From: WLWS01 sp964639535
GTDB taxonomy: Bacteria > Pseudomonadota > Gammaproteobacteria > Eutrophobiales > Eutrophobiaceae
Assembly (NCBI GenBank): GCA_964639535.1
Contig: CAZXDV010000011.1
Span: forward strand, 1 to 27,437
Direction of reading: 5' to 3'
Length of the DNA stretch: 27,437 nucleotides
The notes beneath the pieces were generated by a model. That model was not told the DNA's origin. It ran no database searches and saw nothing but the letters and a program-made list of their open reading frames with translations. The position numbers and the translations under genes are program-made. Below are positions 1 through 8,908 of this stretch, piece after piece. How positions within the stretch are numbered: the first letter of the stretch is position 1; each line of letters opens with the position of its first letter.

Positions 1-1287
1 CTGGTTGATTCGGAAAGAATTATTACATCACTGCGACAGGATGGCTATGAAATCAGTCCGAGCTACGAGGCAGCCGACGTAGTGGTCGTGAACACTTGTG
101 GGTTTATAGATAGCGCGAAAGCAGAGTCCCTTGATGCAATTGGTGAAGCCATAGATGAAAATGGCAAGGTCATCGTGACAGGGTGCCTGGGTGCAAAAGA
201 ATCAGAAATAATGGAGCAATTTCCAAATGTTCTAAGTATTTCAGGGCCGCAGCAATTCGAGCAAGTCATCAGTGCGGTACATGAGCATGCGCCTCAATCC
301 GAGACTTATGATCCTTACATCGACTTACTGCCACCTCAAGGTATAAAGTTAACCCCGCCACATTACGCCTACCTCAAGATTTCTGAAGGTTGTAACCACA
401 AGTGCAGCTTTTGCATAATCCCTTCAATGCGTGGAAAATTACGCAGCCGCGGCATTGATGATATTTTGAATGAAGCAGAAGTGCTGGTGGAATCAGGTGT
501 TAAAGAATTACTGGTTATTTCCCAGGACACCAGTGCTTACGGGAGCGACATCAGGTACAAGAGCGCTGAGTGGAGAAATCAGCATTACATGTCAAACCTG
601 CATGATCTTTGCAATTCACTTGGAGAATTAGGGGTGTGGGTGAGACTACATTATGTTTATCCTTATCCTCATGTTGATGACATTATTCCCTTAATGGCCG
701 AGTCAAAGATATTGCCCTATCTTGACATACCCTTTCAGCATGGAAGTCCATCAGTGCTTAAGAGAATGAAAAGGCCGGCGAGTGCAGAAAATAATCTTGA
801 GCGTGTACTGCAGTGGCGTAGTCAATGTCCCGAACTCGCAATTCGGTCCACCTTTATCGTGGGTTTTCCCGGCGAAACTGAATCTGAATTTGAAGAACTG
901 ATTGATTTTATCAGGGAAGCAAAACTTGACCGGGTGGGTTGCTTTAAGTACTCAGCAGTCGAAGGTGCCAGCGCAAACCTGTTACCCGGGGCAGTGGATG
1001 AAGATGTTAAGCAAGAGAGGTATGAGGCGCTGATGCAGGCACAAAGTGATATTAGCCTTGCAAAGCAGAAGGAAAAGATTGGATTAATACAGGATGTAAT
1101 TATTGACCATGTAGAGGATGATAAAATAACAGGCCGCAGTAAATCAGACGCTCCCGAAATAGATGGCCTTGTATACCTGGGAAACACCGAATATGACATC
1201 TCGGCCGGAGATGTGGTCAGGGTCCGTATCAGTGATGCAGATACATACGATCTCTACGCTGAAATTGTTGATGACGTAGTTTATTGA
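1..1287 (+). CDS. rimO: Ribosomal protein S12 methylthiotransferase RimO (5' partial)
   Basis: Radical-SAM enzyme that adds a methylthio group to the conserved aspartate of ribosomal protein S12. The reading frame is open from base 1 (LVDSERIITSLRQDGYE), so the gene enters from outside and lacks only about the first 10-20 residues, including the first MTTase-domain cysteine. Visible are the other two N-terminal MTTase cysteines (NTCGFI and TGCLGAKE), the radical-SAM cluster motif CNHKCSFC, the following RGKLRSR segment, and a C-terminal TRAM-like region rich in Asp and Val. The TGA stop overlaps the stop of the convergent quinoprotein gene by a few bases. RimO rather than MiaB is favoured by the LVDSER, NTCGFIDSA and IPSMRGKLRSR signatures. 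Confidence 0.96.
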   Translation: MVDSERIITSLRQDGYEISPSYEAADVVVVNTCGFIDSAKAESLDAIGEAIDENGKVIVTGCLGAKESEIMEQFPNVLSISGPQQFEQVISAVHEHAPQSETYDPYIDLLPPQGIKLTPPHYAYLKISEGCNHKCSFCIIPSMRGKLRSRGIDDILNEAEVLVESGVKELLVISQDTSAYGSDIRYKSAEWRNQHYMSNLHDLCNSLGELGVWVRLHYVYPYPHVDDIIPLMAESKILPYLDIPFQHGSPSVLKRMKRPASAENNLERVLQWRSQCPELAIRSTFIVGFPGETESEFEELIDFIREAKLDRVGCFKYSAVEGASANLLPGAVDEDVKQERYEALMQAQSDISLAKQKEKIGLIQDVIIDHVEDDKITGRSKSDAPEIDGLVYLGNTEYDISAGDVVRVRISDADTYDLYAEIVDDVVY

Positions 1288-3047
1288 AGTTTAAAAACCA
1301 GCACCTCGTCACCGGTGTTGTATCCAAATAGTTTGTTACCGCCAGCTGCGACGGCAACGTATTGTTCAGAGTCGATCATGTATGTTACCGGAGGAGCATT
1401 CACACCATACCTGGCCTTGTGTTTCCATAATAGTTCTCCAGAGGCTGCATGATAAGCGGTGAAATGCCCGTCTCCCTGTCCAGTAAATACCAGGTCCCCA
1501 GCCGTGGCCAATGCTCCCCCAACCATGGGTTGCTCAGTTTTATTCTGCCAGGCAATTTCACCAGTGCTTGTATTGATTGCAGAAAACAGGCCCCAATCCT
1601 GCTCAGCACTTTTTCGAAAAAAAGTATAACTACCCCAGGGTTTTCCCGGGGCGGGTTGTAGTTTTCTCGAATAAAACAGGGATGGCTGGTAGATTCCCGG
1701 GATATAAACATAATTGAGGCTTTCATGGTAAGCCACCGGCGACCAGGAAGCCGCTCCAAGGGTGCCGGGAACAATCCTTACGCCCTTTTCGTCAGGCCGT
1801 GCAAACAGGTTTTCCTGTGGAATGAATGGCGCCGAACGCCGTATTAATTCACCAGTTTCACGGTCGTGGATAAAAAACCAGCCCAGTTTGCTGGCTTGTC
1901 CTACGGCATCCACCTTCTTGCCATCGTGTAGAGTTGTAAAGAGAATTGGCGGGCTGGCGACGTCATATCCCCAGCGGTCATGCGGGACTTGCTGGTAATA
2001 CCAGCGTAGCTTACCTGTCTCAAGATCCAGTGCTACCAGGCTTACCGTGTGAAGGTTGTCGCCTGGCCTGGTAGAGTCATCCATTTGCGGAGAAGGGTTG
2101 CCGGTGCCTATGTATATCAGCCCCCGTTGCTCGTCTATTGCCGGGGTGGTGTATATTGAGCCGCCTCCATACCTCCACGTATCCCGGTATTTCTCCATGT
2201 CTTTCGCTTCAAGATCGAGGCGCCTGTTTAAATTTTCGCCGTAGTCAGTCTCAGAGAGTAATTTTCCCTGCCAGCCCTGCTCAGGTACGCTGTACCACCG
2301 CCAGAGTTCGTCACCACTTTCCTGGTCGTAGGCGACAAGAAATCCACGCAAACCGTGTCCACCGCCCGACAAACCGCCGACTGACAAAATGTCTTCGCCT
2401 TCCTCTTCCAGGTTAATGTGTAGCCCATAACCTGCGCCGGTTATTCCAACAAAAATCTTGTCCCCGTATACCTGGGGCGCGAGGTTAGCTGAATAACCGG
2501 TTTGCCCGGTTTGAATTGCTCCTTTCAGCTCTTCAACGCCCAGGAGCGGTTCCAGGACCTCACCACGGTCGGCATTTACATCGACAATTTTCCTGTCCCA
2601 AATTACCTCTCCTGACTCCTGGTCCAGGGCAATGAGTCGGGCATCGACGGTGACCGTGAAAACCCGACCATTTGAAGCAGCTGCGCCTCGATTCGCGGGA
2701 CCGCAGCAGTAATTGTTATGCGCGAGTTTGTGCTCGTAGCGCCACAACAAGTCTCCATTCCTGGCATCAAGTGCAATGACATCATTGAAAGGTGTAGTGA
2801 GATACATGACCCCCGATATCACCAGGGGGGACGTCTGAAATGAACCAATCTTTCCCGTGTTGAACTTCCATTCAAGCCCAAGGTTTTTAACGGTCGCTGT
2901 ATTGATCTGCTTAAGCGGGCTAAATCTCTTGTTATCAAAGGTGTAGCCATACAAGGGCCAGTCGGAACCAGCATCCCCAGGGTAGGCCAGCGTCTGTACC
3001 AGCATAAGAATGAGCAAACAGGCCAGGCTTGAGCGGAAATTATTCAC
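1281..3047 (-). CDS. Orphan PQQ-type quinoprotein dehydrogenase, periplasmic
   Basis: 588-residue protein with an N-terminal signal peptide (hydrophobic residues about 5-22) and the eight-bladed propeller pattern of quinoprotein alcohol dehydrogenases, with repeated ALDxxxGxxxW motifs. It has the adjacent Cys-Cys pair (114-115, NNYCCGPANRG) typical of PQQ enzymes and no cytochrome c domain. Compared by eye with XoxF in this window, the metal-binding Glu position is Gly (GAGYG, about 206) and the catalytic Asp position is Gly (HDRWGYD, 360). The Asn (GTGNP, 317) and the Asp two residues after the catalytic position (362) are kept. Substrate is therefore unknown. The start is GTG with a weak Shine-Dalgarno site. 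It is transcribed divergently from a BASS transporter, 65 bp away. No cytochrome or XoxJ-like partner is adjacent. Confidence 0.85.
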   Translation of the reverse strand: MNNFRSSLACLLILMLVQTLAYPGDAGSDWPLYGYTFDNKRFSPLKQINTATVKNLGLEWKFNTGKIGSFQTSPLVISGVMYLTTPFNDVIALDARNGDLLWRYEHKLAHNNYCCGPANRGAAASNGRVFTVTVDARLIALDQESGEVIWDRKIVDVNADRGEVLEPLLGVEELKGAIQTGQTGYSANLAPQVYGDKIFVGITGAGYGLHINLEEEGEDILSVGGLSGGGHGLRGFLVAYDQESGDELWRWYSVPEQGWQGKLLSETDYGENLNRRLDLEAKDMEKYRDTWRYGGGSIYTTPAIDEQRGLIYIGTGNPSPQMDDSTRPGDNLHTVSLVALDLETGKLRWYYQQVPHDRWGYDVASPPILFTTLHDGKKVDAVGQASKLGWFFIHDRETGELIRRSAPFIPQENLFARPDEKGVRIVPGTLGAASWSPVAYHESLNYVYIPGIYQPSLFYSRKLQPAPGKPWGSYTFFRKSAEQDWGLFSAINTSTGEIAWQNKTEQPMVGGALATAGDLVFTGQGDGHFTAYHAASGELLWKHKARYGVNAPPVTYMIDSEQYVAVAAGGNKLFGYNTGDEVLVFKLQ

Positions 3048-3112
3048 CGGGAGTGCAGTATCAAAGTTGTATAATTCGTTGATTTTTAATTAAAAAAATA
3101 TAACATAACTTT

Positions 3113-4033
3113 ATGTCAGCGACACTTCTTTTTCCGCTTGCCGCCATCCTTGTATCGGTATTCTCCATTCTTCAACCAGAATATTTATCTTCTGTAAAAA
3201 GTGCAATTGTGCCCTTACTCGGAGTGGTCATGCTTGGTATGGGTATGACACTGAGACCGGAGAATTTCATAGAGGTTCTTAAACGGCCCAAGCTGGTGGC
3301 CGTTGGGGTAACTTTACAGTTTGTATTAATGCCCCTGATAGCATTTTCAGTAAGCCACTTGTTCGGCCTGTCAGCTGAACTGGTGGTGGGTATGGTGCTG
3401 CTCGGTTCCTGCCCTGGCGGCACGGCGTCAAACGTAATTTGCTACCTAGCCAGGGGGGATGTGGCATTGTCAATCTCGTTAACTACATTTTCAACGATGC
3501 TGGCATTTGTGTTCACCCCACTATTGACCTGGGTTTATGTCGGTGAAACTGTTGAAGTGCCGGTGTTGGATATGATGTTAAATATTTTTCGAATAATTAT
3601 TTTGCCGGTTGCTGCCGGCGTGCTGGTCAATCATTACCTTGGAAATTATATTCGAAGTGTAAAGCATATCTTCCCCTTTATTTCCGCGTTTTCCATTGTC
3701 CTGATTATTGGGATTATTGTCTCGCTTAACCACTCACAGCTTGCGTTAATTGCGCTACCGGTTGTGGCGGCAATCTTCTGGCACAATGGCATTGGATTGT
3801 TAAGTGGATATTACCTGTCCAGGTTTTTGGGCTTTAATGAACGCCAGTGCAGGGCTATCGCTATCGAAGTTGGAATGCAAAATTCAGGTCTTGCGGTTGC
3901 GCTGGCCCAGACTTATTTTCAAGCCGTGACCGCGTTGCCAGGAGCCATGTTCAGCATCTGGCACAATATCACGGGTTCGATACTTTCCGGATACTGGAGC
4001 AGGAAAGACAAGAGCAAGGAACGCCTGGCCTGA
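3113..4033 (+). CDS. Bile acid:sodium symporter (BASS/SBF) family transporter
   Basis: 306-residue inner-membrane protein with about 9-10 hydrophobic helices. It shows the family signatures GSCPGGTASNV (about residues 101-111) in the first crossover region and EVGMQNSGLA (about 252-261) in the second; in the BASS family these discontinuous helices bind sodium and substrate. Length is normal for bacterial members, which carry organic acids such as pantoate, pyruvate or keto acids, and the substrate cannot be read from the sequence. The ATG start has no good Shine-Dalgarno site; the upstream region is very A/T rich. The adjacent divergent quinoprotein suggests, but does not prove, a shared organic acid or alcohol substrate. 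The next gene follows after 19 bp. Confidence 0.92.
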   Translation: MSATLLFPLAAILVSVFSILQPEYLSSVKSAIVPLLGVVMLGMGMTLRPENFIEVLKRPKLVAVGVTLQFVLMPLIAFSVSHLFGLSAELVVGMVLLGSCPGGTASNVICYLARGDVALSISLTTFSTMLAFVFTPLLTWVYVGETVEVPVLDMMLNIFRIIILPVAAGVLVNHYLGNYIRSVKHIFPFISAFSIVLIIGIIVSLNHSQLALIALPVVAAIFWHNGIGLLSGYYLSRFLGFNERQCRAIAIEVGMQNSGLAVALAQTYFQAVTALPGAMFSIWHNITGSILSGYWSRKDKSKERLA

Positions 4034-4052
4034 TAATCGGACAAAACTCATT

Positions 4053-4751
4053 TTGAACAAGAGAATTTACATATTCGCTTTCCTGCTTCAGCTGATATCA
4101 GGTTGTGCACAGGAAAGCGAAAGTTATTTCCCCCTGGATAAAGGCAGTAACTGGTATTACAAGGGACGACAGGTATCAAGGGTTCACGATGAACTAATAC
4201 GCCGGGTTGTCTCGGTAGCCGAGGACAGGCTTATTGACGGCGTTAATACTTCTGTACAGAAGACTCTTGCCGGGAACCAACATTTTTTTATGGCAAGTGA
4301 TAGCGGAATCTTACGGGTTGGTTACCAGGAGCAGGGCCATGACACCCCGGTTATTTATCAGGCGAAGCGCTACTTGTTTCGCTACCCACTGGAGCAGGGT
4401 ACGACCTGGGATGACACTCTTACCACGGTTAGCTTACGAAGCGGGGAACCAAGAGGGATTGTTATTAATGAGCAGGTCCCGGTTACTGCGCGCCTTGTGT
4501 CTAAGAAAGATAAAGTAAAAGTGGCAGCTGGCGTATTTAAAGACTGCATTCGCGTGGAAAAGCAGGGCGAATTGCTACTTGGTGATGGCAAGTACCAACG
4601 ACTTCCAAAGACCTTGATAAAAGTAAAGGAAGTTAGCTGGTACGCGCCAGGAGTCGGCCTCGTAAAAATACTGCGGGATGAAAGTTCAGACTATGTGGGC
4701 GTTGGCGAGGGGCGGTTGGAACTTGAGCTGGCAAAAATGGAGAAAAAGTGA
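4053..4751 (+). CDS. Putative lipoprotein, first of two tandem paralogues
   Basis: 232 residues with a lipoprotein signal peptide: MNKR, hydrophobic stretch, then lipobox LISGC (Cys at residue 18), so a lipid-anchored periplasmic protein is expected. The start codon is TTG. I do not recognise a named family. Its body shares landmarks with the next gene: YFPLxxGxxWxY near the N terminus, W-(D/E)-D-T in the middle, AAGVFKDCIRV, and EVSWYAPGVGLVK near the C terminus. This is a layout seen in uncharacterised secreted beta-rich proteins. The stop overlaps the earliest possible GTG start of the next gene, implying one transcript with the upstream transporter. Function unknown. Confidence 0.82.
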   Translation: MNKRIYIFAFLLQLISGCAQESESYFPLDKGSNWYYKGRQVSRVHDELIRRVVSVAEDRLIDGVNTSVQKTLAGNQHFFMASDSGILRVGYQEQGHDTPVIYQAKRYLFRYPLEQGTTWDDTLTTVSLRSGEPRGIVINEQVPVTARLVSKKDKVKVAAGVFKDCIRVEKQGELLLGDGKYQRLPKTLIKVKEVSWYAPGVGLVKILRDESSDYVGVGEGRLELELAKMEKK

Positions 4752-4762
4752 TTTATCCCGCA

Positions 4763-5455
4763 ATGTCGAAGCTCGTCCTGTTGCTGGTTATTACTCTTAT
4801 GCTGGCGGCCTGTGACAGGAAAGACCTGTCATATTTTCCCTTAAGTGAAGGTGTCGAATGGCGCTACCGCGTCATAATGAAAGGGCCAGGGGCATCTGAA
4901 CAGAATCGTTACTATGTCCGTAGCGAAGGTGAAAGGGATTACCAGGGCAGGGATTACCATGTGCACCGCTCCCTGACAGGCACTGAGACCCTGTTCTCTG
5001 TGACGGAACGGGGTATCGAAAAGCTTGGCTATTTAATACGACAGGGACAGGCCCAGGTAATGCTGGAGGACAGGGAGTTTTTGATACCCTATCCCGTGAA
5101 GGAAGGGTATGAATGGGAAGATACCACCAGGACCCGGCTCCTGATTAGAAAAGGGGCGCCTGGTGAAAGCAATATCCTGGCGAACGTGCCGGCCGAGAAT
5201 GTCATTGAATCGTTGAGCGAAACGATACGGGTTCCAGCAGGCACATTTAAAAACTGCATGAAGATTAGCACCGATGGATTCGCATTCCACTCCGGCACCC
5301 AGCATAAAAGTAGAACCCTTGTGGAAATTAAAGAGTCTCGCTGGTATGCAAGGGGTGTTGGGCTGGTCAAGTCGATACGGCTGGAAACGAGCACCAGTGA
5401 TGCCTTTGGCACACGTGAAGAAGTTTTTGAACTTGAATCAATCGACTTGCCCTGA
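4763..5455 (+). CDS. Putative lipoprotein, second of two tandem paralogues
   Basis: Signal peptide with lipobox LAAC just before the mature part CDRKDLSYFPL. I chose ATG 4763 because it gives a compact signal peptide (MSKLVLLLVITLMLAAC). An in-frame GTG at 4748 overlaps the stop of the preceding gene and is the alternative start. It shares with that gene YFPLxxGxxWRY, WEDTT, VPAGTFKNCMKI and SRWYARGVGLVKS, so the pair arose by tandem duplication and then diverged widely. No catalytic motif is seen; function unknown. It ends 44 bp before argS. Confidence 0.82.
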   Translation: MSKLVLLLVITLMLAACDRKDLSYFPLSEGVEWRYRVIMKGPGASEQNRYYVRSEGERDYQGRDYHVHRSLTGTETLFSVTERGIEKLGYLIRQGQAQVMLEDREFLIPYPVKEGYEWEDTTRTRLLIRKGAPGESNILANVPAENVIESLSETIRVPAGTFKNCMKISTDGFAFHSGTQHKSRTLVEIKESRWYARGVGLVKSIRLETSTSDAFGTREEVFELESIDLP

Positions 5456-5499
5456 ATGATATTGACGAAACTATCGGCTGCATCCACTATAGCGCCGCG

Positions 5500-7251
5500 A
5501 TGAATGATATAAAGCATGAACTGGAACAGAAGATCTTGCAGGCGCTCGACGTGGCGTTTGCGGAGGACTTATCTGCAACAGATCCCCAGTTAAAAGTGAC
5601 TACCCAGCCTGACTTTGGCGATTACCAGGCTAACCTTGCAATGAGTCTTGCCAGGGCCCTCGGAAAAAAACCTCGAGAAATAGCCGATGAGATTGTTCAA
5701 CATCTTGATTTGGGAGGGGTTTGTGAAAAAGTAGAAATTGCCGGTCCAGGGTTTATCAACCTTTACCTTTCCCAGGAATTTATCGATGCAAGGATAAATT
5801 CGCTGGCGCGGGACTCGCAGCTCGGGTTAGACAAACCTGCTCAAGCGTCAAAAATCGTTCTTGATTATTCGGCGCCTAATGTTGCCAAGGAAATGCATGT
5901 TGGACATCTCAGGTCTACGGTCATTGGAGATGCCATCGCCAGGGTGCTGGAAAGACTTGGACACACCGTTGTTCGTCAAAATCACATGGGAGATTGGGGT
6001 ACCCAGTTTGGGATGCTTATAGAATTCCTGATCGATGAAGGCTGGAATACTGGTCAAAGCAGCACATCAATTGGAGAATTCGAGGAACGTTACAAGGCCG
6101 CAAAAAAGAAATTTGATGCAGACGAAGATTTCAGGGAAAGAGCAAGAAACAGGGTGGTGGCGTTGCAGGGAGGTGACGAGAATACGCTGCGTGCGTGGCA
6201 ATTCCTGGTGGAAGAATCCAATCGTCATTTCTCAGACGTGTACAGGCGCCTGGGTGTATTACTTGAAGAATCTGATAATTGCCCTGAAAGTTTTTATAAC
6301 CCGCAACTTGGTGACATTGTTGATGAGCTGAAGCGCAAGGGCCTGCTTGAAACAAGCCAGGGAGCGGAGGTCGTATTCCTGGAAGGATTTGTGGACCGCG
6401 AAGATAAACCGCTGCCGATGATTGTCAGGAAGGCCGATGGTGGATTTCTCTATGCGACCACGGACCTTGCAGCAGTTAGATACCGTGTTAACGAATTAAA
6501 AGCGAGCCGTGTTATTTATGTCACAGATGCGAGACAGGCACAGCACTTTGCAATGATATTTTCGGCTGTTAAGCGTGCTGGCTGGGTAAAAGAAGGTGTA
6601 GAGCTGGACCATGTTCCATTTGGCACTGTGCTTGGCAAGGACAAGAAACCATTTAAGACCAGGGATGGTGGGACAATCAAGCTGGTTGATTTGCTTGAGG
6701 AGGCACAGGAGCGAGCCCGGGATGTGCTCTTATCCAAGAATCAATCCCTGGCAGAGTCGGAGCTTGAATCGCTGTCCCGGATCATCAGCGTGGGTGCATT
6801 AAAATATGCAGATCTTTCCGGTGACAGGATAAAAGATTATGTGTTTGACTGGGATAGAATGCTATCACTTGAGGGTAATACCGCTCCTTATCTTCTAAAC
6901 GCATACGTTCGTATCTTATCTATCTTCAGGAAGGGTGAAATGGAGCTCGTGGATGCCGATGCTTACAGTATAAGCGTTCAGCACGTGGCTGAAAAAAAAC
7001 TGGCGCTGAAGCTCTTCCAGTACTCCGACTCGGTAAATAGCGTGGCCGAAAAGCTTGAACCACATCGCCTGTGTACCTTCCTGTACGAACTCTCGTCTCT
7101 ATTTCATGCTTTTTACGAAGCGTGTCCGATTTTGAAGGATGATGTCACAGAGGGCACACGCAAAAGTCGCCTCGCACTTTGCCGGTTGACAGAAAAGACC
7201 ATACGGGATGGCCTGAGCCTGCTGGGTATCGAAACCGTGGAAAAAATGTAG
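5500..7251 (+). CDS. argS: Arginyl-tRNA synthetase
   Basis: 583-residue class I synthetase that charges tRNA-Arg with arginine in the cytoplasm. The N-terminal Add-1 domain (DFGDYQANLAMSLA) recognises the tRNA D-loop. The HIGH motif appears as HVGH (133-136) in APNVAKEMHVGHLRST. There is no exact KMSKS; the region KDKKPFKTRDGG replaces it, as in many bacterial ArgS proteins. The C-terminal part is the DALR anticodon-binding domain. Length is normal. The start ATG has no strong Shine-Dalgarno site, although MNDIKHELEQ is a plausible N terminus. The gene ends 18 bp before the convergent cyclo-ligase gene. Confidence 0.97.
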   Translation: MNDIKHELEQKILQALDVAFAEDLSATDPQLKVTTQPDFGDYQANLAMSLARALGKKPREIADEIVQHLDLGGVCEKVEIAGPGFINLYLSQEFIDARINSLARDSQLGLDKPAQASKIVLDYSAPNVAKEMHVGHLRSTVIGDAIARVLERLGHTVVRQNHMGDWGTQFGMLIEFLIDEGWNTGQSSTSIGEFEERYKAAKKKFDADEDFRERARNRVVALQGGDENTLRAWQFLVEESNRHFSDVYRRLGVLLEESDNCPESFYNPQLGDIVDELKRKGLLETSQGAEVVFLEGFVDREDKPLPMIVRKADGGFLYATTDLAAVRYRVNELKASRVIYVTDARQAQHFAMIFSAVKRAGWVKEGVELDHVPFGTVLGKDKKPFKTRDGGTIKLVDLLEEAQERARDVLLSKNQSLAESELESLSRIISVGALKYADLSGDRIKDYVFDWDRMLSLEGNTAPYLLNAYVRILSIFRKGEMELVDADAYSISVQHVAEKKLALKLFQYSDSVNSVAEKLEPHRLCTFLYELSSLFHAFYEACPILKDDVTEGTRKSRLALCRLTEKTIRDGLSLLGIETVEKM

Positions 7252-7269
7252 CGAGCCGGGGCTAGATGG

Positions 7270-7827
7270 TCACGGGCGAAAGATCGTAGATTCAGTCACG
7301 ATGATATCCACTTTCACATCGTAGTCATCGACCGGTAGCTCCTCGCAAACCTGGACATCGTAAGCGAGGGCAATTTTCACCCCGGCAAGGTGTTTTGAAA
7401 ACCAGCGGTCATAATAACCCCTGCCATAACCTATACGATGTCCCCGGGGAGTGAACCCAAGACCCGGTGTCAGCGTGATATCAACCGAGTTAACCTGCGC
7501 GGCGCTCGGGGCCGGGCTGAGTATGCCCAACTTGTCTTTCTCAAGTGATTCCCAGCCATCAAACTCCCTGGCAAGCATCTGATTTTTATCGACTATTGAC
7601 GGGACTGCGATTTTCCGGTGTTGTTCTACCAGGCGTTCTATGAGGGTGTGGGTTTGCACTTCCGTGCCATAGGAAACGAAGCAGAATACCGAGTTGCATT
7701 CTTCAAGCTCCGATAATGACAGGACGTTCTTGATTATTTCACGGCTCTTCAGCGCACGCTCCTGCCCGGTGAGGGCGGCTCGACGAGCTTTCAGTTGCTC
7801 CCGGTACTGTGATTTAATTGAAGACAT
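7270..7827 (-). CDS. 5-formyltetrahydrofolate cyclo-ligase
   Basis: 185-residue cytoplasmic enzyme of the MTHFS/YgfA family, which uses ATP to convert 5-formyl-THF to 5,10-methenyl-THF and so returns folate to the active C1 pool. Motifs seen are the basic N terminus (YREQLKARRAAL), the TPGLGFTPRGHRIGYG segment and the GRGYYDRWF substrate-loop signature near residues 135-143. Length is typical. In many gammaproteobacteria this gene follows the 6S RNA gene ssrS; I looked upstream on the minus strand (7828-8060) and saw nothing resembling 6S RNA. The gene is divergent from the rpsP operon and convergent with argS. Confidence 0.94.
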   Translation of the reverse strand: MSSIKSQYREQLKARRAALTGQERALKSREIIKNVLSLSELEECNSVFCFVSYGTEVQTHTLIERLVEQHRKIAVPSIVDKNQMLAREFDGWESLEKDKLGILSPAPSAAQVNSVDITLTPGLGFTPRGHRIGYGRGYYDRWFSKHLAGVKIALAYDVQVCEELPVDDYDVKVDIIVTESTIFRP

Positions 7828-8089
7828 AAAAAATAAATATTATATAAAACAAGCAATTAGAATCGCTATTTAATCAAGAGTGTAGATAAAAATTGACAAA
7901 AGTATAGCGCAGTTGCCTGCAGGGTTTTGCCCTGGTTTTTGGCGCGTTGTCGGTGTTGTAACACTTTTTAGCTGTAAAACACGTCTAAGCAACTGTTTGC
8001 ACTTTCTTTTTCTAGGATATCCCTTACAATACCGCTCTTTTTTACGGGGCGCTGGTATACCGGCGGCCAATAACCGGGAACATAGTTTA

Positions 8090-8341
8090 ATGGTAACAAT
8101 TCGATTATCGCGTAAAGGGGCCAAGAAAAGGCCTTTTTATCATATCGTGGTCACCGACTCGCGAAACAAGCGCGATGGTCGGTACATAGAAAAAGTAGGT
8201 TTTTTTAATCCACTAGCTGCAGGGCAGGAAGAGGAACTTCGCATTGACCAGGAGCGTGTAGACTACTGGATTTCTAAAGGTGCCAAAGCCTCCGAAAGAG
8301 TCGCGGCATTAATTAAATCACGTGAAGTCGCGGCTGCCTGA
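8090..8341 (+). CDS. rpsP: 30S ribosomal protein S16
   Basis: 83 residues, starting MVTIRLSRKGAKKRPFYHI, the standard S16 N terminus, followed by VVTDSRNKRDGRYIEKVGFFNP. The frame is open further upstream to 7913, but ATG 8090 matches the family start and length, so the longer reading is rejected. It is the first gene of the conserved rpsP-rimM-trmD-rplS operon. The usual upstream neighbour ffh is absent. A candidate -10 element TACAAT lies at 8025-8030 but without a convincing -35. Confidence 0.97.
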   Translation: MVTIRLSRKGAKKRPFYHIVVTDSRNKRDGRYIEKVGFFNPLAAGQEEELRIDQERVDYWISKGAKASERVAALIKSREVAAA

Positions 8342-8404
8342 TCACTCGAAGGTAGCATTATTAACTGAAAGCGGGCTAATCAGCCGGCGCCCAAAGGTGA
8401 CGAA

Positions 8405-8908
8405 GTGAAACATGTCGTCCTGGGTCGCGTAAACGGGGTATTTGGTGTCCGTGGCTGGTTAAAAATATTTTCATACAGCACTCCCAGGGAAAATATTTTT
8501 TCTTACAAACCGCTTTGTTTTGAAACCCAGGGCGGTACCTGGCGCGAGAGCAGGCTGGTCGACTGGAAAAAGCAAGGTAAAGGCCTTGTGGCCCAGTTTG
8601 AGGGAATAGAGGATCGTAGCGAGGCCCTGTCTTACGTGGGTTTAAACATTGGTGTGACAAGAGAAAGTCTTCCACCATTGTCCGACGATGAATATTACTG
8701 GTGTGACCTGCTTGGCCTGGAAGTGGTAGATGAAGACAGGAATGAGCTGGGTAAAATTGTCGAAGTCAGGGAAACGGGAGCAAATGACGTTCTCGTGGTG
8801 GAAGGAGACGAGAAGCACCTGATACCGTTTCTAAAAGGCAATGTCGTTAAGCATGTCGACATTGGTGGCGGGAAAATGGTAGTGGACTGGACCGGCGATT
8901 ACATCTAG
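8405..8908 (+). CDS. rimM: Ribosome maturation factor RimM
   Basis: 167-residue factor needed for 30S 3'-domain assembly; it binds S19. The N-terminal RimM domain begins VVLGRVNGVFGVRGWLKIFS and is followed by a PRC-barrel domain with YYWCDLLGLEV (about 97-107), ETGANDVLVV and LIPFLKGNVV. The start is GTG, with AAAGGTGA just upstream as ribosome-binding site. It sits 63 bp after rpsP and its stop is directly followed by the trmD ATG, so the two are translationally linked. Confidence 0.96.
   Translation: MKHVVLGRVNGVFGVRGWLKIFSYSTPRENIFSYKPLCFETQGGTWRESRLVDWKKQGKGLVAQFEGIEDRSEALSYVGLNIGVTRESLPPLSDDEYYWCDLLGLEVVDEDRNELGKIVEVRETGANDVLVVEGDEKHLIPFLKGNVVKHVDIGGGKMVVDWTGDYI

Noticed and set aside
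3048..3112. TATAAT at 3070-3075 as promoter for the BASS gene
   Set aside because: There is no -35 at proper spacing and the region is so A/T rich that a chance match is likely.
5848..6057. Numerous antisense frames inside argS, hldE, xoxF and the formate dehydrogenase gene
   Set aside because: All lie within strongly conserved genes on the other strand and show no domain, ribosome site or signal peptide.
7920..7938. CAGGG-loop-CCCTG hairpin followed by GG and five Ts
   Set aside because: The stem is only 5 bp and it lies between divergent genes, where no transcript needs to end.
7828..8089. Possible 6S RNA (ssrS) next to the cyclo-ligase gene
   Set aside because: The usual gammaproteobacterial position was read on the minus strand, but no long rod-like pairing or 6S-like sequence was seen.
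7913..8089. Longer N terminus for rpsP
   Set aside because: S16 starts at MVTIRLSRKG; the upstream part is the promoter/leader region.
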